Positions 50,983-59,041 are shown, counted from the first letter of the stretch. The stretch is 64,000 nucleotides of DNA from Paenibacillaceae bacterium (GCA_004134985.1 REGQ01000058.1:186001-250000), one strand, 5' to 3'. The notes: generated by a model not told the origin, from the letters alone. Numbers and translations are program-made.

Positions 50983-51171
50983 TCATTCTCCACCATATTG
51001 AATATAAAACACATTCCCAATGAACAGTGTTTAATTTAAAAGTCATTAATTTATTTTACTAGCGTATGTGTCATTTGTTTCTCTGTTCCTTTTGGATATA
51101 TGATACTAAAGCAGCTTTACACACTGCCTCAGGCAATTGTATGTAAGGTTTCTATTTTTCTCCTCTCAAAC
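50983..51171 (-). other. Gap with a possible broken small ORF
   Basis: The frame ending at 51071 reads LPEAVCKAALVSYIQKEQRN with only TTG 51136 as a standard start, 23 bases from the RBS GAGAGGAG (51155-51165 region). In another frame ETLHTIA follows that RBS, so one indel would join them. Nothing else is seen in the gap except AT-rich sequence. Confidence 0.3.
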
Positions 51172-51474
51172 TTAATCTGTACCTTTTTGATCATGGGTGG
51201 GGATACCTACCCCAAAAGCATCTTGAATAAAACAGCGTCCAACATGGGTGTTCAACCATCCAATAATTGTATCAGCAACAATCTCGGCAGTTTCTGGTGT
51301 TCCTTTGTGTATTGCGTTCCACACCTCATCAGAGACTGTATCAGGGTTTGTAGTGCGGTAAATAACATGTTGCATTATTTGATGCTTATATTTTGTAAGC
51401 CAAGTTTGCATCACATCAGACTCTAATCTTCCTTTACGATACAATGACATATCTTTGCAAGAACTAAATTCCAT
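51172..51474 (-). CDS. 100-aa unknown protein
   Basis: ATG 51474 after GGGAGGAG. MEFSSCKDMSLYRKGRLESD, WLTKYKHQIMQHVIYRTTNP, then a helical C-terminus. No known family. The amber-containing gene lies just upstream. Confidence 0.6.
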   Translation of the reverse strand: MEFSSCKDMSLYRKGRLESDVMQTWLTKYKHQIMQHVIYRTTNPDTVSDEVWNAIHKGTPETAEIVADTIIGWLNTHVGRCFIQDAFGVGIPTHDQKGTD

Positions 51475-51488
51475 ATTAACTCCTCCCA

Positions 51489-51692
51489 TTATTTCATCTT
51501 AACAAGTGTATGACACTCTTCTTCTATTACAAAGTATTCACCACCAACATGAAAATTTATTACCATGCCTACTTCTCCAAACATCTTTACTGACTATCCG
51601 TTATTGAAAGGCTTGATTTGATAAGTTTTACCTTTTTCAAAATAGGTTCTAATATCAACTGTCCAATTTTTCAAACACAAATGTGCTCTCAT
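51489..51692 (-). pseudogene. Small gene with an in-frame amber codon
   Basis: ATG 51692 after GGAAGGGG opens a frame reading MRAHLCLKNWTVDIRTYFEK, then GKTYQIKPFNNG, TAG at 51596-51594, and on in the same frame SVKMFGEVGMVINFHVGGEY to KMK and TAA (TAATG overlap with the next frame). Both halves look like one 67-codon gene. The TAG is a nonsense mutation, a sequence error, or a suppressed codon. Function unknown. Confidence 0.6.
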
Positions 51693-51713
51693 TTAACGCC
51701 CCTTCCTAAAATG

Positions 51714-51932
51714 TCAATTTAGCTTGTCTATTGCCCAGTTATTGAAGCTAGATACGGAACATGATTTAATTCGATGGTCACAATCTGGATTATGCGGGCT
51801 AATTACATATGAAACCCTATTTGTCTCGTAATTAATCTTTACGATTTTCCTTATTGTATAATAGTCTCCGTAGAGACATCCAACTTCCAGACTAGATGCT
51901 TCTGTTTCTTTAATCGTCACCGTTTTTCCCAT
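51714..51932 (-). CDS. 72-aa unknown protein
   Basis: ATG 51932 after AGGGAAGTGAT. Beta-rich (VTIKETEASSLEVGCLYGDY, TNRVSYVISPHNPDCDHRIK). Similar in style to the amber-containing neighbour, but not clearly homologous. Confidence 0.6.
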   Translation of the reverse strand: MGKTVTIKETEASSLEVGCLYGDYYTIRKIVKINYETNRVSYVISPHNPDCDHRIKSCSVSSFNNWAIDKLN

Positions 51933-51953
51933 GTAAATATCACTTCCCTAAAA

Positions 51954-52268
51954 TTAATAATATGCTTTGCGTCCTGTTAATCGCTCATAGTAAGCCCCAA
52001 TAACTCGCTCTATGCCAGGAGGTATTGAGATGATACTATGAGCATTCATAACCCTCTCTATCGCTCCCAACTCAATTTGTCCATGAATGTAACCTTGCTT
52101 TTCTGCCATTTTATTTGCAGTTTTAATCATTCTTTTTAAATTAGCAATGAATTTCACATCTTCTGGTTCATCGACTTCTACAGGCTTATTAACTGTATCT
52201 TCTTGACATATGTCGCATTCCGTTTCGCTCCAATGTATATCTCTTCCACATTTACAACTGTGAACCAT
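51954..52268 (-). CDS. 104-aa protein with N-terminal zinc site
   Basis: ATG 52268 after AAAGGTGGTGG. CKCGRDIHWSETECDIC near the start is a C4-type zinc site; the rest is helical (FIANLKRMIKTANKMAEKQG) with a tail IPPGIERVIGAYYERLTGRK. Unknown function. Confidence 0.65.
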   Translation of the reverse strand: MVHSCKCGRDIHWSETECDICQEDTVNKPVEVDEPEDVKFIANLKRMIKTANKMAEKQGYIHGQIELGAIERVMNAHSIISIPPGIERVIGAYYERLTGRKAYY

Positions 52269-52313
52269 ACGCCACCACCTTTTTGAATTAGTTCTCAAGA
52301 ATAAAATTATTCT

Positions 52314-52661
52314 TTATTCTTTCATTAAATACTTATCTAGTAAAACCGAAAGGTTCTCAATTGCTTTTTGGGGATTGTTCGATTGCTCAATATAAGTAAC
52401 AATAGTATCTCTAATTCCATTATCATTAATTGCTACTTCTCCGTACATATCTTCCATCCAACTTTTTATTAAAATAAGTTGCTCATTCGCTTTGGCATAA
52501 TGTTCAGCTGCTTGTTCAATAGATTTTTGAATGTGCTCAGGGATTTTTTTCATTAAATTATCCGCTCCTGTCTTTTTGAAATTTGCTATATACATACTAC
52601 ATAATTTATTATGGATTATTTCAATGCCGCGCGATTTCAATTGCTCTTTGCTTAGTATCAA
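52314..52661 (-). CDS. 115-aa unknown helical protein
   Basis: TTG 52661 with no clear RBS, so the start is uncertain. Helical throughout (EHIQKSIEQAAEHYAKANEQ, QKAIENLSVLLDKYLMKE). Not recognised. Confidence 0.55.
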   Translation of the reverse strand: MILSKEQLKSRGIEIIHNKLCSMYIANFKKTGADNLMKKIPEHIQKSIEQAAEHYAKANEQLILIKSWMEDMYGEVAINDNGIRDTIVTYIEQSNNPQKAIENLSVLLDKYLMKE

Positions 52662-52684
52662 AAGAGCACCGAACTTGTTTTTAT

Positions 52685-52775
52685 TTATTCTTTAAGTTTG
52701 AATAAATCCAAGAGCCACTTAGCTTCAAATCCATTTCTTTAATAGTGAATTTCCCACAGACAGCGGAGCAGACAT
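52685..52775 (-). pseudogene. Remnant of a small cysteine protein
   Basis: One frame reads VCSAVCGKFTIKEMD and a second, one base on, FEAKWLLDLFKLKE before TAA at 52687-52685. An extra T in the run at about 52729 would join them. No proper start is left. It follows the stop of the 143-aa gene at once. Confidence 0.4.
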
Positions 52776-53207
52776 TTATCCTTTTCTCTGATCCACTTTG
52801 AACAACTTATCTCCTGAATGCCAGCCAGTAGTATAGATCATTTTTGTATCGACCACTCTTCGCACGATTTCATACTCAAACCACTGTCTGTCCCGTTTCT
52901 GTTCGCTGATCAATCTTATATCTCTAACATAGAATTCAATTTCAGATGTCGGCTGCCAAGTCAATCCAACGTATTCATTAATCTCATATTCTGCTTTTTG
53001 TATCGCAGGTGTATCAACAATTTGATTTGGCAAATTAATTATTGCATAATACTCAACAGCATTTTCACCGTCAATGTTACTTCGATCTGGGACGAATATT
53101 AAACCATCGTTATAGTAAGCTACATCAACGTTTTCACCGTCAGATATTAAATAGTATCGCCTTTCTTCGGGCGGATTTGAAGTGTCATATAGCATCCAAT
53201 TTATCAT
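52776..53207 (-). CDS. 143-aa unknown protein
   Basis: ATG 53207 after AGGAGG. Beta-rich (YYLISDGENVDVAYYNDGLI, IEFYVRDIRLISEQKRDRQW). Not recognised. Confidence 0.65.
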   Translation of the reverse strand: MINWMLYDTSNPPEERRYYLISDGENVDVAYYNDGLIFVPDRSNIDGENAVEYYAIINLPNQIVDTPAIQKAEYEINEYVGLTWQPTSEIEFYVRDIRLISEQKRDRQWFEYEIVRRVVDTKMIYTTGWHSGDKLFKVDQRKG

Positions 53208-53222
53208 AATATTATCCTCCTA

Positions 53223-53381
53223 TCATTTGCCGATCTGAGAGCCGCAAGATACACACTCAATTAGTTCTAGTGTGTAGTCTCCACACATTAAAATGAATTT
53301 TTTACTATCCACATCAACGCCCCCACGTTTATCAATCTCAAACTTTGCCTCATTTCCACAATTACATACGACCTTTATCAT
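53223..53381 (-). CDS. 52-aa zinc-ribbon protein
   Basis: ATG 53381 after GGAGGAGAG, TGA at 53225-53223. Contains VCNCGNEAKFEID and ECVSCGSQIG, two CxC/CxxC pairs making a small zinc ribbon. Intact in an area with broken genes. Confidence 0.75.
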   Translation of the reverse strand: MIKVVCNCGNEAKFEIDKRGGVDVDSKKFILMCGDYTLELIECVSCGSQIGK

Positions 53382-53413
53382 ATCTCTCCTCCAAGCCCCA
53401 TAAAACTATTCTT

Positions 53414-53623
53414 TCATAGCCTGTGCTCGTTCTCATCTGATTCTAAACAATAGTTGCTCCTAATTGCCTCCAAAGCCATCGCTTTTCCTTTCGCTGTTAG
53501 GTGAGGCAACAATTCAAGCAACAACTCCTCGCAAAATTGTGCATATTCATTGAATCCACCAGGCTTGTCAATCTCTTTTTCCAGTCTATTTAGTGCTTTA
53601 TGTAAATCATTAGAGCGTATCAA
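53414..53623 (-). CDS. 69-aa unknown helical protein
   Basis: TTG 53623 lies seven bases after AGGAGGAG; the ATG at 53659 precedes that RBS. Helical (IRSNDLHKALNRLEKEIDKP). Overlaps the end of the next gene only through its RBS. Confidence 0.6.
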   Translation of the reverse strand: MIRSNDLHKALNRLEKEIDKPGGFNEYAQFCEELLLELLPHLTAKGKAMALEAIRSNYCLESDENEHRL

Positions 53624-53636
53624 TATAAGTCTCCTC

Positions 53637-54059
53637 CTACTTGCACTCCAATACTTCAAATCCTAACTCTTCACCTTTGATCAACTTGCTCCAAACTTCC
53701 CTCAACTCATCTTCGGTAACGAAATCTTCCTCAACGTTATTTAAAATTTCTCTAATCATAATTTCCACATTAACATTGCCATATGCGTCATAGATCGATT
53801 CTTTCTCTACTTCATTAGAGCCAAAGTGAAAAACTCCTGCACCGTATTTGTGAAATACTTTATCAATGTAATCCCAATTGCGATCTAAATAATCTTCCAC
53901 AGCCATTGACTCGGGGTCACCTACGGATAGCCAAACTGAGTGAATCCCATTTTCATAGTGTTTACTAGCTACCATTTTAACCGCATATTTGTCATATCGT
54001 GTATTAACCGCAAACCATATTGATTTTGTGATCTTATTTAGAAATTCGTTGTTGTTAAT
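53637..54059 (-). CDS. 140-aa unknown protein, start uncertain (possible ATT)
   Basis: Candidate starts are ATG 54095/54089 (no RBS), GTG 54071/54068 (inside AAAGTGGTGG) and ATT 54059, five bases after GGTGG. The protein contains WLSVGDPESMAVEDYLDRNW and a helical acidic C-terminus (VTEDELREVWSKLIKGEELG). Not recognised. Overlaps the 111-aa gene upstream. Confidence 0.55.
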   Translation of the reverse strand: MNNNEFLNKITKSIWFAVNTRYDKYAVKMVASKHYENGIHSVWLSVGDPESMAVEDYLDRNWDYIDKVFHKYGAGVFHFGSNEVEKESIYDAYGNVNVEIMIREILNNVEEDFVTEDELREVWSKLIKGEELGFEVLECK

Positions 54060-54390
54060 TAGTTCCACCACTTTCGATTCGATAATCATCAGCATTAATC
54101 AACTTCGGCTTACTCGCTTCCCAAGCTGCATTTAGTGCATTGTTTAGAACTTCGATTCCAACAATCTCAATATACCTTTTCATCATGTATTTATCTCTGT
54201 CATCCCTGTTGAGTATATAATAAGAATATTCTTCATTAATCTGACTATCCAAGAAGATCATTTTCCTCTTCCCTTTAGGAACGAATCTAACATTTTGAAT
54301 GATATGATTCCAGTCATCTTCATTAAATATTACATTAACTTCCACTTTTCCAGCCTCTACTTTTTCTTCGTGTTTGTATGTACGCCACAT
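54055..54390 (-). CDS. 111-aa unknown protein
   Basis: ATG 54390 after GAGGAG. VEVNVIFNEDDWNHIIQNVR and VGIEVLNNALNAAWEASKPK. Alpha/beta, unknown. Confidence 0.6.
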   Translation of the reverse strand: MWRTYKHEEKVEAGKVEVNVIFNEDDWNHIIQNVRFVPKGKRKMIFLDSQINEEYSYYILNRDDRDKYMMKRYIEIVGIEVLNNALNAAWEASKPKLINADDYRIESGGTN

Positions 54391-54441
54391 GTTAACTTCT
54401 CCTCATCCTCTTCCTATAAAATAACCATTTGTTTCATGACA

Positions 54442-54810
54442 TCAATCAATTATTCGTCCCTCTGAAGATAGATTTTCTTCTTTTAAAAGCCCAAATCTCT
54501 CGCCTATTCTCATCATTTGATTTGGATGATTTACTTTGTATAGCCACATCATAGCGCCTACACAGTGCTGTTCTTTAACTGTCGTTGGCTTATCTTCGTT
54601 ATAATTAACAGTTTTGTGACAAGAAAAACTTTGATCTTGCAGCAGATCGCTTTTGATTTGAATGATGCGTTTATTGAGAATAGTTTTATTTGTGCTACTC
54701 CCTTCAACAAAAGGACAATCTTTACATGTTTGTTTTAGTTTGAACAAATCCCTGTCCTCTTTCTTATGTTTATTCTTTTTATACAAAAACTCTCTTATGA
54801 ACTTTCTCAC
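54442..54810 (-). CDS. 122-aa cysteine-containing unknown protein
   Basis: GTG 54810 with a weak RBS; the start could be internal. Basic N-terminus, then QTCKDCPFVEGSSTN, FSCHKTVNY and HCVGAMMWLYKVNHPNQ: a Cys/His set like metal-binding (possibly Fe-S) sites of phage proteins. Function unknown. Confidence 0.6.
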   Translation of the reverse strand: MRKFIREFLYKKNKHKKEDRDLFKLKQTCKDCPFVEGSSTNKTILNKRIIQIKSDLLQDQSFSCHKTVNYNEDKPTTVKEQHCVGAMMWLYKVNHPNQMMRIGERFGLLKEENLSSEGRIID

Positions 54811-54816
54811 TCAAGA

Positions 54817-54891
54817 CTATGAACTATCCCTTAATGCTTTATGTAAATTTTCATCTGTAACAGCGCGAATGTAGTCCTCAATATAATTCAT
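54817..54891 (-). CDS. 24-aa peptide ORF
   Basis: ATG 54891 after AAGGAG (14 bases) encodes MNYIEDYIRAVTDENLHKAL plus four residues, stop TAG. Amphipathic helix. RBS and position right after a terminator-like repeat suggest it is real. Confidence 0.4.
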   Translation of the reverse strand: MNYIEDYIRAVTDENLHKALRDSS

Positions 54892-54946
54892 ACCACATAA
54901 CTCCTTATAAATGGTATTGTTTAATTTAATACTTTCCATAATAATA

Positions 54947-55000
54947 AGAGCGATATGCCAACCATTTCCTATTTCTAAGTTAAGTTTAGCATATCGCTCT
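54947..55000. repeat. 12-bp perfect inverted repeat
   Basis: AGAGCGATATGC (54947-54958) and GCATATCGCTCT (54989-55000) with a 30-base loop. On the minus strand it is followed by TATTATTATGG, so it may be a terminator of the Gp157 operon; the long loop also fits an operator. Confidence 0.5.
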
Positions 55001-55049
55001 ACATACAGTCAATTAATATTAATATATGTTATATGTATTTTTCTTTTTA

Positions 55050-55559
55050 TTAGCTGAAACGAATATGTTTTGATTCTGGTGCAATTGTTGCTCCCTCAAT
55101 CTTTACTTTTAATTTTAGATCTGCAAGAATATCTTTTTTAAGAATGTTATCAGGTTGCTTCTCACGATACTTCTCAGGGATTTTTGACTCATTGAGTATC
55201 AAAACAGATGGAGGATTTCTTTGTAGTCTAACTCGAAAGACACCTGCTTCAATTTTTTCAATATTATTATTAACCATTATGCCTTGAGCATATTGCTTCA
55301 AACCTTTAAATTTATTTTCAAGGTACTTACGGCGTTTGGCAAGTCTATCTTCCTCCGCTTTGAACATTTCAATTTCCGATTCGATATTTTTTAGGAATCT
55401 AGCAATGTTGTCGAGTTTATTTCCTAAAGCATCTTCAACGCTTTCTAGTGTTTCAATAAACATTTCCAGATCGTCTTCTTCAAGTTCATTGTCCCAGGAA
55501 GCATCAATAAATTCCATTAATTTTCTATATTGTGTTCCCAGCTCATATAATTTGGCCAT
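55050..55559 (-). CDS. Siphovirus Gp157-like protein
   Basis: 169 residues, ATG 55559 after GAGGAG. Typical Gp157 layout: helical N-terminus (MAKLYELGTQYRKLMEFIDA), coiled coil (IARFLKNIESEIEMFKAEED), then GVFRVRLQRNPPSV and IPEKYREKQPDNILKKDIL. Gp157 proteins are found in replication modules of siphoviruses and were linked to phage resistance in Streptococcus. Role uncertain, possibly ssDNA-related. Confidence 0.8.
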   Translation of the reverse strand: MAKLYELGTQYRKLMEFIDASWDNELEEDDLEMFIETLESVEDALGNKLDNIARFLKNIESEIEMFKAEEDRLAKRRKYLENKFKGLKQYAQGIMVNNNIEKIEAGVFRVRLQRNPPSVLILNESKIPEKYREKQPDNILKKDILADLKLKVKIEGATIAPESKHIRFS

Positions 55560-55571
55560 ATAAAGTCTCCT

Positions 55572-56501
55572 CTATTTTTCGATTTCTGTGTATCCTTCAT
55601 TTAAAAAGCAGGATTTAAACTCATCGCATTTAGTTCTCCATGAATATCCAACTGTAAACTTTTTAGACTTTAAATCAATTTTCATGATTTCATCATACCC
55701 ATTTCTGAATTCTGCTTCTTCAATATAGAACATAGTATTATAATATTTAGATTGATAAAATCTAATTCTTCGATCTTTTTCAACACTCTCATTAAATGAT
55801 TTAACTCTCTTTTTTATTTCTTGTATCTCTTTGTTGAATTCAGGATTGAGCACATGTGCGAATCTATTCGTTACATTGTGACTTCTCCCAAAGGGCAACG
55901 ATTTTGATTTACAGTGAGGACAGCCACTTGGGTATGTCCCATCTCCCATCAAAGTTCTTTCTCTGCTCATTTGAGACTCTAACATTTCTTTTGAGCAATT
56001 ATAACAGATACTAATATCATCTTTAAGATACTTCGAGTCCATATAATCATTCTGAATGATTTCAATTTTCAAATCATTATCGATAATATAATCAATTAAG
56101 CGATTAGTAATATTGTACTTTTTACTGCACTCCTGACACATGTCTCCCAATCCTTGAATAGTGATAAAGCCTTCATTGTAAATGATTCCTGAATAGTAAA
56201 TGGGCTTATTGTAGTTTTTATCACCTTTATTATGGTTGCGACTGGATCTAGGATAAATTTTGTAATCACTCTTTTTATCACAATAATCACAAGAGAGTAT
56301 GTATTTATGTTTCCATTTCAGCATACCTGTCTTTTCTGAATTCTTAATTATTTCATTCATAATAGGCAGCTCAAAGCCATATGAAGATTCTTTCTTGGCT
56401 TCTTCAATTACCTTCTGAGCTTCTTCCGAAACCTTACCGTCAATCAGCTCTAGCTCATCCAATGAAAGTTCAATTTTATATCTTTTGGTTTTAATTTTCA
56501 A
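55572..56501 (-). CDS. 309-aa unknown zinc-binding protein
   Basis: TTG 56501 after AAGGAG. Several zinc pairs: LSCDYCDKKSDYK, DMCQECSKKYN, SICYNCSKEML and SGCPHCKSKSLPFG, so two or more zinc sites. Many Lys and Tyr. Likely nucleic-acid binding. No family recognised; it follows Gp157 in the operon. Confidence 0.65.
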   Translation of the reverse strand: MKIKTKRYKIELSLDELELIDGKVSEEAQKVIEEAKKESSYGFELPIMNEIIKNSEKTGMLKWKHKYILSCDYCDKKSDYKIYPRSSRNHNKGDKNYNKPIYYSGIIYNEGFITIQGLGDMCQECSKKYNITNRLIDYIIDNDLKIEIIQNDYMDSKYLKDDISICYNCSKEMLESQMSRERTLMGDGTYPSGCPHCKSKSLPFGRSHNVTNRFAHVLNPEFNKEIQEIKKRVKSFNESVEKDRRIRFYQSKYYNTMFYIEEAEFRNGYDEIMKIDLKSKKFTVGYSWRTKCDEFKSCFLNEGYTEIEK

Positions 56502-56510
56502 TCATTCTCC

Positions 56511-56762
56511 TTAAGTAATTTTATCAATGTTTCCTTTGTTTTTTTTTATAAAACTGAAGATGGCAATTAGCTCACGCATATTACGTTTATTCAGCAACTC
56601 TGCACATTCATCTCTCAAGGTAAACAATTGCTCTTGAAAATCATTTCGCAAAGAAGAAGGACAGTCAAGTGTATCAGGTACTGCATTTAAATGACCTTCT
56701 TCGCTCTCATGGCAGCAAGTATCAAAATTGTTCCATAGGCAGTGATTGTTATTACAGTTCAT
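56511..56762 (-). CDS. 83-aa cysteine-rich unknown protein
   Basis: ATG 56762 after GGAGAGTG; longer frame rejected because it overlaps the upstream gene. MNCNNNHCLWNNFDTCCHES is a cysteine/histidine cluster; the rest is helical. Overlaps the previous gene by 11 bases. Confidence 0.6.
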   Translation of the reverse strand: MNCNNNHCLWNNFDTCCHESEEGHLNAVPDTLDCPSSLRNDFQEQLFTLRDECAELLNKRNMRELIAIFSFIKKNKGNIDKIT

Positions 56763-57585
56763 TTTCACTCTCCATTCTATGTCTAAAGTACAATTTTCTA
56801 TTTTCTTTTTTGACTTCGCACCACTTGTGCTCAAAGTCTGTCAATGCCTTAGATAGTGACGGTTTTGGTGACGAGTAGTGAGTTTCACAATATTTCAGTA
56901 TCGTGTTCATATCCAGCCAGCCGTCTTCGTTTACCTTCCTGAGATCAATCAACTTATTATCTTCATACCACCACAGTCGAACATTTCTTACGTCACTTCT
57001 AACACTACTCAGAAGCTCACGGACGCGGTTCATGGTTGACCTATATGGTGTAACATATCCACCGCCTGATAAACCTCCTGATATATTGCTATTATCAAAA
57101 TCATGCTTATATTGTTCGATTATTTCTTTGAAAGGATTATCATTTCTAATATTTCTATGAAATTTAGCTTTAAGATGAGATTTGAAACCATGAACAATCA
57201 TATCGCCAGGATTCAAGTCCGAATAATTCATCTGACATTCATAATCTTTCAATGGTCTTACATACAGCAGTCCGATACCAAAAGTTTTGCATATATATTC
57301 GACCAACCAATTATCGAGCCTGGGACTATTTTTCTTATCTTTCCATGGGACAGCTACGTACACATAGTTTGCCATTTTGTATTTAGACCAATATACGGCT
57401 TGATTTAACAAATCAAGTGATAGGCTTACCTTAAGCTCAACCACAGTCGTCATACCTGTTTCTGTGTCGATGCCAACAACATCTGCTCGTTTCATTGTTC
57501 CACTAGGAGTTACTTCACTGTACACTTTTAAATCGTGCGATTCCAGCCAGCGTTTGACTGGCTCATACAATTCAATTTCCTTCAT
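56752..57585 (-). CDS. PD-(D/E)XK nuclease-like protein
   Basis: 277 residues. Near the N-terminus SEVTPSGTMKRADVVGIDTE then TTVVELKVSLSLDLLNQAVY matches the PD-(D/E)XK layout: Asp, 15-20 residues, then E-x-K (VELKV), plus a Gln-containing helix. The C-terminal winged-helix-like part is unassigned (WWYEDNKLIDLRKVNEDGWL). It may cut or bind DNA; some members only regulate. Weak RBS before ATG 57585. Confidence 0.65.
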   Translation of the reverse strand: MKEIELYEPVKRWLESHDLKVYSEVTPSGTMKRADVVGIDTETGMTTVVELKVSLSLDLLNQAVYWSKYKMANYVYVAVPWKDKKNSPRLDNWLVEYICKTFGIGLLYVRPLKDYECQMNYSDLNPGDMIVHGFKSHLKAKFHRNIRNDNPFKEIIEQYKHDFDNSNISGGLSGGGYVTPYRSTMNRVRELLSSVRSDVRNVRLWWYEDNKLIDLRKVNEDGWLDMNTILKYCETHYSSPKPSLSKALTDFEHKWCEVKKENRKLYFRHRMESENEL

Positions 57586-57859
57586 TTTTCAATTTTCTCT
57601 GCATGTGCATATTTGCTATTCGTTCCATCTGTTTTTGACGCTGATCTTCAGTGTACACTCTCGGTTTAGATTTTTGTCGGAAGGAAACTTGGTTAAAATC
57701 TAATTCAAAGTAATGTCCTCCATCTGAATCGACACGAACAGGTTCAGAAACTTTACTGATCTTGTTGATTAGTCTGCTTTGGCAGCTATATATTCTCCAC
57801 AATTTTTTTTCTTCATCAATCTGCAAAATAGTCTCTCTTTCTGCTGGTGATAATGCCAT
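57572..57859 (-). CDS. 95-aa unknown protein
   Basis: ATG 57859 after AAAGGAG. MALSPAERETILQIDEEKKL, then HYFELDFNQVSFRQKSKPRV and a basic tail. Possibly a small DNA-binding or structural protein. Not recognised. Confidence 0.6.
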   Translation of the reverse strand: MALSPAERETILQIDEEKKLWRIYSCQSRLINKISKVSEPVRVDSDGGHYFELDFNQVSFRQKSKPRVYTEDQRQKQMERIANMHMQRKLKNEGN

Positions 57860-57886
57860 TTATTCATCTCCTTTGTTACTTTTCTA

Positions 57887-58048
57887 CTAAGGTAGTTTCC
57901 AAATTATATCCTCGTTGCAATGCGGACAATTAACACAGAAACAAGTAATCCCATTCAATTCTCCATCTTCTTCTTGTCCAACTGTCAGAATCGTATTCGT
58001 TTCAATATCAAACTGCTCATCACAATCTCCACAGTAACCAACAATCAT
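57887..58048 (-). CDS. 53-aa zinc-ribbon protein
   Basis: ATG 58048 after GAGGTG, TAG at 57889-57887. VGYCGDCDEQFDI and CFCVNCPHCNEDI form a C4 zinc ribbon like that of the 52-aa protein at 53.2 kb. Probably nucleic-acid binding. Confidence 0.75.
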   Translation of the reverse strand: MIVGYCGDCDEQFDIETNTILTVGQEEDGELNGITCFCVNCPHCNEDIIWKLP

Positions 58049-58068
58049 CTATACAACACCTCTTTCAT

Positions 58069-58527
58069 CTATAGTTTTAAAGTAATTATTTTTATTTCAT
58101 TTTCTAGATTATTAATACAATCTTTCATTGTGTAGCTGACATAACCATGATCCTTGAATTCTTTATAGCCTAGTGTTACGTCAGTCACGCTGTATGTGTA
58201 ACCACATCTTTCTATGTACATTTCAATACGCCTGCGTGGATCAGTCTCACATTCATATTTTATTTGTTCCTGTCTACGTCCCACAGAAGTCATGCAAGCC
58301 GAATCCAACTGCCTGTAGTCACCTAGTCCCTTATCTATCACATCAATCACGATATAATGTGGTACTACGTAGAATCTCTTTCCGCATTCGTTACATGTGG
58401 GGTCATCAAAAGCATATGCTTCAATGTCTTTATTCCGCGGAATGTCTTTCAGATCAAAATCAGCATTTTCAAAAACAACATATCCTTTGCATCCTGGTTT
58501 ATTACAACGATGTGCTTCAATTGCCAT
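58069..58527 (-). CDS. 152-aa unknown zinc-binding protein
   Basis: ATG 58527 after AGGTGGA. HRCNKPGCKGYVVFEN and PTCNECGKRFYVVPHY form a zinc site; helical, charged C-terminus. Not recognised. Confidence 0.65.
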   Translation of the reverse strand: MAIEAHRCNKPGCKGYVVFENADFDLKDIPRNKDIEAYAFDDPTCNECGKRFYVVPHYIVIDVIDKGLGDYRQLDSACMTSVGRRQEQIKYECETDPRRRIEMYIERCGYTYSVTDVTLGYKEFKDHGYVSYTMKDCINNLENEIKIITLKL

Positions 58528-58560
58528 TTACATTCCACCTTTATCAATTTGAATTGGTCG

Positions 58561-58707
58561 CTATACAGAGTACCAATCAATCAACTCTGAACCACCTTTT
58601 TCAATTTCTTCTTTTGCGATTTTAATGCATTCATCAACTGTGTAAGAGGTCACTGTGAAAGAACCTGTCTTATCTTCTTTTTCCCAGTGAAATCTCATTG
58701 TTTCCAT
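58561..58707 (-). CDS. 48-aa unknown protein
   Basis: ATG 58707 after AAGGAGGT, TAG at 58563-58561. METMRFHWEKEDKTGSFTVT and an acidic helical end (IEKGGSELIDWYSV). Clear RBS and coding look; family unknown. Confidence 0.65.
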   Translation of the reverse strand: METMRFHWEKEDKTGSFTVTSYTVDECIKIAKEEIEKGGSELIDWYSV

Positions 58708-58750
58708 TCATTAAACCTCCTTAATTTCAGTATATATGCATTAATAACAC

Positions 58751-58981
58751 TTAATTTTTCTTTTTGAATCTAGAAATCAATCCTTTTGCTGAGCAACTAA
58801 TTGTTCCTCCATAGATGCCCAAACCTACAACCATAGCACTAAACATTAATGCGATTGCCGTGAGGAACCATGCTAATCCACCTGTAACTGTCACGCTATA
58901 ATCAGGAAATGCTAAACCAAGATATAGTGACATAATGATAAGAAGATAAAGCAAACCATATTCTTTAATATGTTTTTTCAT
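58751..58981 (-). CDS. 76-aa two-helix membrane protein
   Basis: ATG 58981 after AAAGGAG. Helices LLYLLIIMSLYLGLAF and GGLAWFLTAIALMFSAMVVG; basic C-terminus (LISRFKKKN). Unknown. Confidence 0.65.
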   Translation of the reverse strand: MKKHIKEYGLLYLLIIMSLYLGLAFPDYSVTVTGGLAWFLTAIALMFSAMVVGLGIYGGTISCSAKGLISRFKKKN

Positions 58982-59041
58982 TTTTATATTCTCCTTTCCT
59001 TTTCCATTCAACCTAATTTCACCAATAAAAAGTTCAACTTT

